A stretch of 17,616 nt of DNA from JAEULH01 sp034382075 (GTDB lineage: Bacteria; Pseudomonadota; Alphaproteobacteria; Rhodospirillales; Defluviicoccaceae), in contig JAXMOZ010000070.1 of assembly GCA_034382075.1 (NCBI GenBank), positions 1 to 17,616 of the forward strand, written 5' to 3'. Positions 1 to 6,935 of this stretch are shown here, in pieces. A program made the translations under genes and the position numbers. The number at the start of each line of letters is the position of its first letter. Positions within the stretch are counted from its first letter, which is position 1. Under the pieces are notes generated by a model. It saw only the letters and a list, made by a program, of their open reading frames with translations, ran no database searches and had not been told where the DNA came from.

Positions 1-2
1 CC

Positions 3-245
3 GGCAAGCTCGAGGTTCCCGCCAACATCACCTTGCTGTTCCTGCCGCCGGTCAGCCCCGAGCTCAATCCCACCGAAAACGTCTGGCAGTACCTCCGCCA
101 GACCTACCTCTCCAACCGGGTGTTCGAAAGCTACGAGGGCATCCGCGACACCTGCTGCGACGCCTGGCGAAAGCTCACCGCCGAAACCGGCCGCATCCAG
201 TCCATCGCAACCAGATCCTGGGCTACCATCGGTCAGGCCCAGTGA
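3..245 (+). CDS. IS630-type transposase, 3' end only (partial)
   Basis: This is the C-terminal 80 codons of a DDE transposase; the rest lies to the left of the window. The translation begins in frame at base 3 and ends in a TGA at 243-245. It contains the IS630/Tc1 hallmark LPPVSPELNPTENVW, in which the Glu of NPTE is the third catalytic acidic residue of the DDE/D triad. The tail that follows (LRQTYLSNRVF, then a short helical C-terminus) is typical of the family. Such enzymes cut and paste their element at TA targets. I cannot tell whether the full gene is intact, and I did not find a convincing terminal inverted repeat after the stop. It marks the left edge of the accessory segment that carries the retron. 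Confidence 0.88.
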   Translation, partial: GKLEVPANITLLFLPPVSPELNPTENVWQYLRQTYLSNRVFESYEGIRDTCCDAWRKLTAETGRIQSIATRSWATIGQAQ

Positions 246-275
246 AGGTTGGTATTATCTGCTCCTTCTTGGACC

Positions 276-606
276 GGCTGGCTCAAAGCTCCGGGAGGCC
301 TTCGGGCCCTTGAGACCATCCGCGACGACGCGCTGCTCGAGCGCATCGACAAGGCCCGCGCGCCTCCGGGTCGATCACCGTGCGGTTCTCAGACGACAAC
401 AGCCAGCAGGCGGCGCGCACCGCGATTGCCGCGCAGCAACCGCTGGCGCTGACCTTTGTCCTCTCCGATCCCCGGCGGCTGGTCGCTCGGCTTGTCAGCA
501 CCCCGCGTGCTGCTGTCAGGCGCGGAAGCCCCCGGTCGTTGGTTCCGGCCGCATCTCGCACACCTTCAAGCGGCAGGGCGAAGACCACGACGCCAGCCAT
601 TCTCTA
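276..606 (+). pseudogene. Decayed coding remnant, unidentified
   Basis: The 520 bases between the transposase and the retron hold no intact gene. One frame gives a protein-like stretch, LETIRDDALLERIDKARA (about 304-360). A neighbouring frame continues equally plausibly as SGSITVRFSDDNSQQAARTA (about 365-424) and runs to FVLSDP near 475, as if one frameshift near 357-365 had split a real gene. After about 475 the reading becomes Arg/Pro/Ser-rich and unconvincing. There is a faint resemblance to the periplasmic part of alphaproteobacterial SecD, but it is too weak to name the gene. The rest of 246-768 shows nothing I can support, apart from a possible GGTTC/GAACC stem-loop (714-745) downstream of the retron stop that has no U-tract. 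Confidence 0.25.
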
Positions 607-768
607 GCGGCCACCCTCATCAACACGGCGCCGGCTATCTGTGATCCGCAGGTGGCATCACGCCACGCCTGAAATTGGTGAACGCGCCGATCATCGTACT
701 TGCACAGCCTATAGGTTCCGCCGGAAGCGGCTGGGCTCAAGAACCGGAAAGAGGCGCCACTTGTACAA

Positions 769-2346
769 TTATTCGGATAGCCAAGCGCTCAGCATCTCGA
801 TGTGAATGGCGAGGTCTCGCTCTTCCGTCGGACCGCCCTTTTGAATAACCCCCACGACCGCGTTATCGCTGTCGAGGAGGGGGCCTCCAGACATGCCTTG
901 CGACAGCTTTTGGGTCACCTCGATCAGCTTCACGCCGTGTTTGACGGGAAGCGAGCTTACCTTCCCCTCTCGGACGTTGAGCCCGTCCCCCGGGCCAAAG
1001 TTGGGGTATCCGATGGCGATTAGATGATCGCCCTGCGCCACAGTCTGGTCCGAGCGAGCCAGCTCAAAATACTCAGTGTTGGGAATATCATGCTCTAGAA
1101 GAGCAATATCCCTATCTAGGTCCATTTTCAACACGCGGGCCGCGAACGTATTGGTCCGCTTCGACGGATGATAGACCTGAACCTCAGTCGTCTCTTTCAC
1201 GCAATGTGCGGCTGTGAGCAAGCCGACATCCTTGAGAAAGAAGGCACTGCCTTGCGTGATGAGCGCGTCATTGTCGACCACCCAGACGGATCGATCGCGA
1301 ATCTCGGCTGATGTGGGATCAACTTTTAGCGCCATCTCGGGAAAGCAGGCGTTGAACCGACACGTGATGCTGCGCACGACGGGGTCCGACCGACCCTTGA
1401 TGTGGGTCAGAAACGCGATCTTCCCTCGAAGATGCGTAGCGAGGCCGCAGTTGCCGCCATGCTTGTCGTGGAACTTCGCTTGTGCCTTGGCGATCCCGAG
1501 CTTCTCGATCGAGAAAAGGGCCGCCCGGATATTTCGGACGTAGCGGCGATCCACGTTCAGCAATTCGTTAATCTTGAGTCCGGTGACAACCCGTCGCGAA
1601 TTCCGGTCAGCATAGTGCGACTTCTCGGAACTGATAACGAAGCCGTTGTGCTGGAAGACGTCGCGAAGCTTCAGCGCGAGTAGGTCAGGCGGGAAATGCC
1701 CAGGAGACGGGACCGTGGCATCGAAGAGCGCGACCGGCGGTTGGTGGCCGGAGAAGGTGATGTCATCGGCATAACGCGTGTAGATGCAGCGTGCGTCCCT
1801 GGCAACCGCCATGAGTTTCTTGTCCAGTCGGAAGCAGATCATGTTGGAGAGCACCGGACTGGTCGGAGCACCCTGAGGTAGGCAGTTGTCTTGGCAGCAC
1901 AGTCTGGCGATGATGCTAGCGACGCATCTCCCGAGACCGACAGACTCCAGAAGGCCTGTGACACGATTTTCCGTGATCGATGGGAAGAAATCTTTCAAGT
2001 CGATGTTAAGTACAAAGCGTCTGCGTAGATGCGCTAATGCATTCGTTCTGACTGATCTTCCAGGCACGAATCCATGTACAGGATTACGGACGCGATAGAG
2101 ATTATTGAGTGATAAGGCGATCTGACGCTGCAAATACTTGAGACGTTCATCCGGAGCAGTGATGATCCTAGTCTTGTTTTTTCCTTTGGAAACCTCGAAG
2201 CGGCGGTACATGCACTTCCGAAACCACCATATCTTCTTCAGCTCTTCTACAGACACGCCGAGATAGGTGATGAGGGCCGCTTCACTGGCCAGTTCAGGAG
2301 GTATCTTGACACCAGCAAGAGGCGGACCAAAAACGAGCCGCGGCAC
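769..2346 (-). CDS. Retron reverse transcriptase fused to a trypsin-like serine protease
   Basis: This 525-aa two-domain protein has an N-terminal reverse transcriptase (about 25-340). It shows YRRFEVSKGKNKTR (47-60), HGFVPGRS (91-98), the retron-specific NAxxH (NALAH, 102-106), catalytic Asp116 in NIDLKDFFPSI, PQGAPTSPVLSN (157-168), the active-site RYADD (191-195) and the retron VTG triplet (254-256). The C-terminal domain (about 350-525) is a trypsin/Do-type protease with LTAAHCV (His381), RDIALLE (Asp413) and QGMSGGPL (Ser486), so the triad looks complete; no PDZ domain or signal peptide is seen. Start GTG at 2346 is chosen because a strong Shine-Dalgarno precedes it and the N-terminus (YLGVSVEELKKI) is typical. 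Known retrons make a branched RNA-DNA hybrid (msDNA) and act in anti-phage defence with an effector; here the fused protease would be the effector (inference). Composition is more A/T-rich than its neighbours, suggesting transfer. A group II intron RT is unlikely: there is no maturase domain. Confidence 0.93.
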   Translation of the reverse strand: MPRLVFGPPLAGVKIPPELASEAALITYLGVSVEELKKIWWFRKCMYRRFEVSKGKNKTRIITAPDERLKYLQRQIALSLNNLYRVRNPVHGFVPGRSVRTNALAHLRRRFVLNIDLKDFFPSITENRVTGLLESVGLGRCVASIIARLCCQDNCLPQGAPTSPVLSNMICFRLDKKLMAVARDARCIYTRYADDITFSGHQPPVALFDATVPSPGHFPPDLLALKLRDVFQHNGFVISSEKSHYADRNSRRVVTGLKINELLNVDRRYVRNIRAALFSIEKLGIAKAQAKFHDKHGGNCGLATHLRGKIAFLTHIKGRSDPVVRSITCRFNACFPEMALKVDPTSAEIRDRSVWVVDNDALITQGSAFFLKDVGLLTAAHCVKETTEVQVYHPSKRTNTFAARVLKMDLDRDIALLEHDIPNTEYFELARSDQTVAQGDHLIAIGYPNFGPGDGLNVREGKVSSLPVKHGVKLIEVTQKLSQGMSGGPLLDSDNAVVGVIQKGGPTEERDLAIHIEMLSAWLSE

Positions 2347-2348
2347 GA

Positions 2349-2458
2349 GGTCTCCCCTCCAGTCACTCGATGGGTCAAGGTGTAGCTATGGCGCAACGAT
2401 ATTCACAGACATTAGCTCTTACGCCGCAGTTGTCACAGCGCGTATGCGAGGGGAGACC
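2349..2458 (-). ncRNA. Candidate retron msr-msd RNA with a1/a2 inverted repeats
   Basis: Directly upstream of the reverse transcriptase, on the same strand, a perfect 11-bp inverted repeat (GGTCTCCCCTC at 2349-2359, GAGGGGAGACC at 2448-2458) encloses 88 nt. This is the layout of a retron non-coding RNA: the a1 and a2 arms pair and bring together msr and msd. Read on the minus strand, the interior can form three small stem-loops. These are TACGC-GC paired with GC-GCGTA with one bulge (2444-2420), AGCTA with TAGCT (2417-2384), and CAC-TTGA with TCGA-GTG around a CCCA loop, with one bulged C and one G-U pair (2382-2364). The G at 2447 (minus strand), first after a1, is a candidate branching guanosine. 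The element is short and no single long msd stem stands out, so the msr/msd boundary is uncertain. No strong promoter was seen upstream. Confidence 0.72.
2352..2360 (-). promoter_or_regulatory. Ribosome binding site of the retron RT, inside the a2 arm
   Basis: On the minus strand GGAGGGGAG is followed by ACCTC and the GTG start. The GGGGAG core lies 5 nt, and GGAGG 9 nt, before the start codon. All but one base of this Shine-Dalgarno belongs to the a2 arm of the inverted repeat, so pairing with a1 would hide it from the ribosome. Confidence 0.7.
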
Positions 2459-2460
2459 CC

Positions 2461-3077
2461 ATAGGAGAACCTAACAGATCGCCGGTGGTTCATCTAGTCC
2501 ACTTGCCCGCACTCGCGCCGCTTCCGGCACAAGCGGGACGGCAGTACGGGTCTGATGATGGGCCTACCTCCCCTATGCATCTGACAGGGGCTGGGGGTTG
2601 CTGTAACCGGGCTCGACCCGAGCTTCATAACTTCCTGCCGTTGGAATGCCTTGCATCTTGGTCACGCTGCGGATTATCGCCATCGCCGTGCCGCTCTGCG
2701 GCGCCAATCGTTCGTGCGCCGTCGGTTGTTGGCCTCATCAGGGCCTTGCTGGCGACTCGCGGGGGTCTGCCTTAGACCCTGCCGAAGGACTTCCATGATC
2801 GATCTTGCGACCGCGCGAGAGTCGCTGTCGCGTGACCTCGCAGCGTCCAGGGCCAGGTGCGACCGCTGGCTGCGTCGCCGACGCTGGCCGTCCGGCAGCG
2901 GCTCCGCCAAGACGACGGTACGGGCGGAGAACTGGGAGGTCAGCGCATCGGGGGGCTGGTGAAGGCGCTCGCCTGCGGGGCGGTCTTGGTCCGGGACGGT
3001 GCCGCCGAGGCGGGCGTCCGGTGGACCCGTCGGCCGAAAGCGGGCGCCGTGATCGAGCGCTGGCCGCTGCAAAGAAA
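2461..3077. other. Gene-poor stretch between retron and tRNA-Thr
   Basis: About 600 bases without a gene I can support. It should contain the promoter for the retron RNA near its left end, but no clear -35/-10 pair is visible there. A perfect small hairpin, GCTCG-ACC-CGAGC, lies at 2611-2623. A 36-codon minus-strand frame (2573-2683, starting MAIIRSVTKMQG) has a non-random composition but no ribosome binding site and no recognisable family. Longer open frames here are Arg/Pro-rich and look like artefacts of GC content. Confidence 0.5.
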
Positions 3078-3152
3078 TGGTGCCGCCGGAGTGAATTGAA
3101 CACTCGACCCCACCCTTACCAAGGGTGTGCTCTACCCCTGAGCTACGGCGGC
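3078..3152 (-). tRNA. tRNA-Thr (anticodon GGT)
   Basis: The minus strand folds as a complete cloverleaf. Acceptor stem GCCGCCG pairs with CGGCGGC, followed by discriminator A and an encoded CCA. The D-arm is GCTC-AGGGGTA-GAGC. The anticodon stem is CACCC/GGGTG around the loop TTGGTAA, giving anticodon GGT, which reads ACC/ACU threonine codons. The T-arm is GAGTG-TTCAATT-CACTC. The gene is 75 nt including CCA. Its 3' end faces the retron side. tRNA 3' ends are common integration sites, but I did not find a convincing direct repeat of this end on the other side of the retron. Confidence 0.96.
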
Positions 3153-3254
3153 ACGACCGGCAAGGGAGGCGGCACGATGCCATAGCCACGCCGGCCATGA
3201 CAAGCGTAGGCTGCTGGGGGATGCCAGGGGGCAAGCGGACGCGGGGCGACGCGG

Positions 3255-3509
3255 GTGGACGAAGCCGACGAGCGAGGCGGCGCGGGCGGCAAGCCGGAGG
3301 GCGGCGGGAAGGCCTCGCGCGAGGAGCGGCTCGCCGCGGCGCTGCGCCAGAACCTGCGCCGGCGCAAGGCGCAAGCCAAAGCACGCAGCGGCGCCGGCCG
3401 CGGTGGCGAAAGCGCGGCGGACCCGCCCGGGGACGCACCTCGCGATCCGCGAGCCGATCCGCGGCCCGATCCTCCCGGTGATCCGGATCCGGATCCGGAC
3501 CCGGCTTGA
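3255..3509 (+). CDS. Small basic protein upstream of murA
   Basis: An 84-aa protein of unknown function. Its core, KASREERLAAALRQNLRRRK (19-38), continues as a Lys/Arg/Gln helix. I recall similar short proteins with an EERLAxALRxNLxRRKxQ motif near murA in alphaproteobacteria, which supports a real gene rather than a GC artefact. The C-terminus is low-complexity and ends in an Asp-Pro repeat (GDPDPDPDPA) encoded by three tandem GATCCG units at 3480-3497. No signal peptide or membrane segment is present. The start is GTG at 3255, and no strong ribosome binding site is visible. It lies 120 bases before murA on the same strand. The positive core and acidic tail suggest an RNA- or ribosome-contacting role, but nothing in the sequence proves that. 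Confidence 0.6.
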   Translation: MDEADERGGAGGKPEGGGKASREERLAAALRQNLRRRKAQAKARSGAGRGGESAADPPGDAPRDPRADPRPDPPGDPDPDPDPA

Positions 3510-3629
3510 GTACCCCCGCCCAATCGCGTACAACAGCCGTCATCGCCATGTCATGAGCACCGCCGCGGCGCAGACCCTGCGGCGTCTTTCTCGGGGCGGG
3601 CAGCCCCTTCCACATCCTTAAGACCCAGC

Positions 3630-4904
3630 ATGGACCGCATCCGCATTCGCGGCGGCACGCCGCTCCAAGGCGCCATCCCCGTCAGCGGCTCGAAGAACGC
3701 CTCGCTGCCGCTGATGGCGGCGAGCCTGCTCACCGACGAGCCGGTGCGGCTCGGCAACGTGCCCAAGGTCGTGGACATCGCCACCATGGCCGGTCTGCTC
3801 CAGGACTTGGGCGTCGCGGTTGCGACCGAAGCGGACGGGGACTACGGCCAGACCGTGACCCTGCGCGCCGCCTCCATCGACCACACCACCGCGCCCTACG
3901 ACCTGGTGCGCAAGATGCGCGCCTCGGTGGTGGTCCTTGGGCCGCTGGTGGCCCGCCACGGCCACGCCCGGGTCTCGCTGCCGGGCGGCTGCGCCATCGG
4001 CACCCGGCCGGTGGACCTGCACCTGAAGGCCCTGGCCCAACTCGGCGCCGAGATCGAGCTGTCCGAGGGCTACATCGAGGCCCGGGCGGCGAAGGGGCTC
4101 TCCGGCTGTGCCCTCACCTTCCCGCTGGTCACCGTCGGCGGCACCGAGAACGCGCTGATGGCGGCGAGCCTGGCGGACGGCGAGACGGTGCTGGCCAACG
4201 CCGCCCGCGAGCCGGAGGTGAGCGACCTGGCCCGCTTCCTCGTCGCCATGGGTGCGGACATTTCCGGCATCGGCACCGACACCCTGCGGATCCGCGGGGT
4301 GAAGCGGCTTTCGGGCGTCGACTACACCGTCATCCCCGACCGCATCGAAACCGCGACCTATGCCTGCGCGGTCGCGATCACCGGCGGCGACGCCGAGCTG
4401 ACCGGCGCCAGGCTCGACCTGATCGAGGCGGTGGCGGAAACCCTGCGCGACGCCGGCGTCGAGCTCACGCCGACCCGAGCCGGCGTCCGCGTCGCACGGG
4501 CCAAGGGCCCGCTCGCCGGCGTCGACGTGATGACCGAGCCCTACCCCGGCTTTCCCACTGACATGCAGGCGCAGATCATGGCGCTGATGACGGTCTCGGG
4601 CGGGGCCTCGATGATCACCGAGACGGTGTTCGAGAACCGCTTCATGCACGTCCCCGAGCTCTGCCGGATGGGCGCCAACATCAACGTCCACGGCGCCTCC
4701 GCCATCGTCCGCGGGGTGGGCCGGCTGTCCGGCGCGCCGGTGATGGCGACCGACCTGCGCGCCTCCGTTTCCCTGGTCCTCGCCGGCTTGGCGGCCGAGG
4801 GCGAGACCGTTGTCAACCGCGTCTACCACCTGGACCGCGGCTACGAGAAGCTGGAGGCCAAGCTCGCCGCCTGCGGCGCCGAGATCGAGCGGCTGGCGGA
4901 CTGA
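3630..4904 (+). CDS. murA: UDP-N-acetylglucosamine 1-carboxyvinyltransferase MurA
   Basis: A 424-aa cytosolic enzyme that transfers the enolpyruvyl group from phosphoenolpyruvate to UDP-GlcNAc, the first committed step of peptidoglycan synthesis. It has the full EPSP-synthase-type double fold at normal length. Visible landmarks are Lys22 in SGSKNA, the catalytic Cys121 in LPGGCAIGTRP (the fosfomycin target, present as Cys rather than Asp), the general-base region YPGFPTDMQAQ (Asp311), Asp375 in ATDLRAS, and YHLDRGYEKLE (Arg403) near the end. The start ATG at 3630 begins the canonical MDRIRIRGG. No duplication is seen in the window. The next gene begins about 127 bases later, after a GGCCGCC/GGCGGCC stem (4906-4946) that lacks a U-tract. 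Confidence 0.98.
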   Translation: MDRIRIRGGTPLQGAIPVSGSKNASLPLMAASLLTDEPVRLGNVPKVVDIATMAGLLQDLGVAVATEADGDYGQTVTLRAASIDHTTAPYDLVRKMRASVVVLGPLVARHGHARVSLPGGCAIGTRPVDLHLKALAQLGAEIELSEGYIEARAAKGLSGCALTFPLVTVGGTENALMAASLADGETVLANAAREPEVSDLARFLVAMGADISGIGTDTLRIRGVKRLSGVDYTVIPDRIETATYACAVAITGGDAELTGARLDLIEAVAETLRDAGVELTPTRAGVRVARAKGPLAGVDVMTEPYPGFPTDMQAQIMALMTVSGGASMITETVFENRFMHVPELCRMGANINVHGASAIVRGVGRLSGAPVMATDLRASVSLVLAGLAAEGETVVNRVYHLDRGYEKLEAKLAACGAEIERLAD

Positions 4905-5031
4905 CGGCCGCCGGCGCTTCCGCTCCCGCGCGCGCGTCTGGCGGCCCGGGGTAAATCGCCCTACGTTGAGCGGCGATGCCGCGCCCCCGCTCACCCGTCC
5001 GCTCCGCACTCTCCCCGCTACGCCGGCGCCG

Positions 5032-6186
5032 ATGCTGATCATCGCCCTCTCGATGCTGTTCGGCGATCGCGGCAAGTATCTCGGCATGATCATCGGCGTC
5101 ACCTTCGCCGCGCTGATCATGACCCAGCAGCCGTCGATCTTCGTCGGGCTGATGTCGCGGACCTTCGCCTTCATCGACGACGTCAGCCTGCCGGACATCT
5201 GGGTGATGGACCCCGGCGTCGAGTACGTCGAGGAGAGCAAGCCGATGCGCGACACGGCGCTGACCCGGGTGCGCGGAGTGACCGGGGTCGCCTGGGCGGT
5301 GCCGATGTTCAAGGCGATCATCAACATTCGCCTCCCCGACGGCCAGACCAAGAGCGTCAACCTGACCGGGCTGGACGACGCCACCCTGGTCGGCGCGCCG
5401 CCGGAACTGGTCGAAGGCAGCCTTTCCGACCTGCGCCAGACCGATGGGGTGATCGTCGATCAGGAGGCGGCCAAGGACCGGCTGGCGTTCGTCGGTCCCG
5501 ACGGCCGCTCGCGGGCGCTCGCGGTGGGCGACGAGGTGGAGATCAACGACAACCGCGCCGTGATCGTCGGCATCGGCCGCTCCAGCCGCGACTTCGTCCT
5601 GGTGCCCAAGGCCTTCACCACCTATTCCCGGGCGCTGGCCTGGGCGCCGCCGCAGCGCCGGCAGCTCACCTACGTGTTGGTCAAGGCCCGAGAGGGGGTC
5701 GATCCGGCGGAGCTTGCCCGGCGCATCGCCGACGAAACCGGGCTCACCGCGCAGACGCAAGCCCAGTTCCGCCGGGCCACGCTGACCTACTGGATGGAGA
5801 ACACCGGCATCCCCATCAACTTCGGGATCTCGGTGGCGCTGGGCTTCCTGGTCGGGGCCGCCATCGCCGGGCAGAGCTTCTTCAACTTCGTCCGCGAGAA
5901 CCTGGACCAGTACGCGGCGCTGAAGGCGATGGGGCTGCGCACCGGCGTGGTGGTCCAGATGGTGCTGCTGCAGGCCGCGGTCGTCGGCCTCATCGGCTAT
6001 GGCCTGGGCGTCGGCATCGCCGCGATCTTCGGCGCCAACGTCAAGGACAGCGTGCTCGCCTTCGCCCTGGTCCCGGAGATCCTGGCCTTCTCGGCGGCGG
6101 GCGTGCTCCTGATCGTCTCGCTGTCGGCGCTGCTCGGCATCCGCCAGGTGATCCGGCTCGACCCGGCGGTGGTGTTCCGCTCATGA
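5032..6186 (+). CDS. ABC exporter permease, DevC/MacB-like
   Basis: A 384-aa inner membrane permease with the FtsX/MacB topology. There is one membrane helix near the N-terminus (about 17-38), a large periplasmic domain (about 40-255), then three more helices (about 263-287, 305-333, 345-370), with a cytoplasmic loop DQYAALKAMGLR (292-303) typical of FtsX-type permeases. The N-terminus MLIIALSMLFGDRGKYLG resembles DevC-type permeases. The start ATG at 5032 is chosen for that reason, although the frame is open upstream to 4810 inside murA and no clear ribosome binding site is seen. The stop overlaps the ATPase start (ATGA at 6183-6186). With the next two genes it should form an ATP-driven exporter; the substrate cannot be read from sequence. 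Confidence 0.9.
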   Translation: MLIIALSMLFGDRGKYLGMIIGVTFAALIMTQQPSIFVGLMSRTFAFIDDVSLPDIWVMDPGVEYVEESKPMRDTALTRVRGVTGVAWAVPMFKAIINIRLPDGQTKSVNLTGLDDATLVGAPPELVEGSLSDLRQTDGVIVDQEAAKDRLAFVGPDGRSRALAVGDEVEINDNRAVIVGIGRSSRDFVLVPKAFTTYSRALAWAPPQRRQLTYVLVKAREGVDPAELARRIADETGLTAQTQAQFRRATLTYWMENTGIPINFGISVALGFLVGAAIAGQSFFNFVRENLDQYAALKAMGLRTGVVVQMVLLQAAVVGLIGYGLGVGIAAIFGANVKDSVLAFALVPEILAFSAAGVLLIVSLSALLGIRQVIRLDPAVVFRS

Positions 6187-6935
6187 CCGCGAGCCCGGCC
6201 GCAGCGGCGATGGCGATCGAGGCCGAGCCGGCGGCGGCGGTGGTCTGCGAGGGCGTGAGCAAGTCCTTTCCCACCGCCGCCGGGCCCCTGTGGGCGCTGC
6301 GCGGCGTCGATCTGGTGGTGCCGCAAGGTGGCGTCACCATGCTTGTCGGCCCGTCCGGCTGCGGCAAAACCACGCTACTCTCGGTGATCGCCGGCATCCT
6401 GGCGCGCGACGGCGGCCGCTGCCGCGTCTTCGGCACCGACAGCGAGACGCTCAGGCCCCGCGACCGGCTCGACTTTCGCGCCGAGACCATCGGCTTCATC
6501 TTCCAGCAGTTCCACCTGCTGCCGTCTCTCAGCGTGATCGACAACGTCGCCATCCCGATGATCATCAACGGCGCTGCGAGGCGCTCGGCGCTGGCCGCAG
6601 CCGAGGCCTTGCTGGCTCAGGTGGGGCTCGGCGGCCGGGAGCGGGACGCGCCGGCGACGCTGTCGGGCGGGGAGCAGCAGCGGGTGGCGATCGCCCGCGC
6701 CCTGGTCCACTCGCCCCGCCTGGTCGTCTGCGACGAGCCCACCAGCGCCCTCGACCACGACACCGGGCAGAAGATCATGGCGCTGATGCGCGAGATCGTC
6801 CGCCGGCGCGGCACGACGCTGCTGATCGTCACCCACGACAACCGGATCTTCCCCTTCGCCGACGGCATCGCCCGGATGGACGACGGCAAGATCCTCGGCG
6901 TCGAGGCGCCGCCCCCGGCGGACCCGCAGCCATGA
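6183..6935 (+). CDS. ABC exporter ATP-binding protein, DevA/LolD/MacB-like
   Basis: A 250-aa nucleotide-binding subunit with every ABC motif in order: Walker A GPSGCGKTT (56-64), Q-loop FIFQQF (105-110), signature LSGGEQQR (160-167), Walker B LVVCDE (180-185) with catalytic Glu185, D-loop SALD and switch His218 in IVTHDN. The sequence FIFQQFHLLPSLSVIDNV is typical of the LolD/MacB/DevA branch that powers FtsX-type permeases. The first 20 residues are an extra Ala-rich N-terminal extension. It overlaps the permease stop by ATGA and the following membrane fusion gene by ATGA (6932-6935), so the three are translationally coupled. Confidence 0.95.
   Translation: MTASPAAAAMAIEAEPAAAVVCEGVSKSFPTAAGPLWALRGVDLVVPQGGVTMLVGPSGCGKTTLLSVIAGILARDGGRCRVFGTDSETLRPRDRLDFRAETIGFIFQQFHLLPSLSVIDNVAIPMIINGAARRSALAAAEALLAQVGLGGRERDAPATLSGGEQQRVAIARALVHSPRLVVCDEPTSALDHDTGQKIMALMREIVRRRGTTLLIVTHDNRIFPFADGIARMDDGKILGVEAPPPADPQP

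Noticed and set aside
2573..2683. 36-codon minus-strand frame starting MAIIRSVTKMQG upstream of the retron
   Set aside because: Composition is plausible, but there is no ribosome binding site, no recognised family and no coding context; not enough to call a gene.
2998..3088. GGTGCCGCCG occurs near 2999 and again at the tRNA 3' end (3079), as if an att repeat
   Set aside because: Only about 10 bp of match in very GC-rich DNA and only 80 bp apart; not on the far side of the retron, so no support for an integrated element.
2674..3615. Long minus-strand open frame (313 codons) spanning the gap before murA
   Set aside because: It runs straight through the tRNA-Thr gene and is extremely Arg/Pro-rich, as expected from non-coding GC-rich DNA.
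3618..5384. 588-codon minus-strand open frame opposite murA and the permease
   Set aside because: Antisense shadow: composition is dominated by Arg, Gly, His, Asp and Gln with no recognisable domain, while the plus strand encodes clear conserved proteins.
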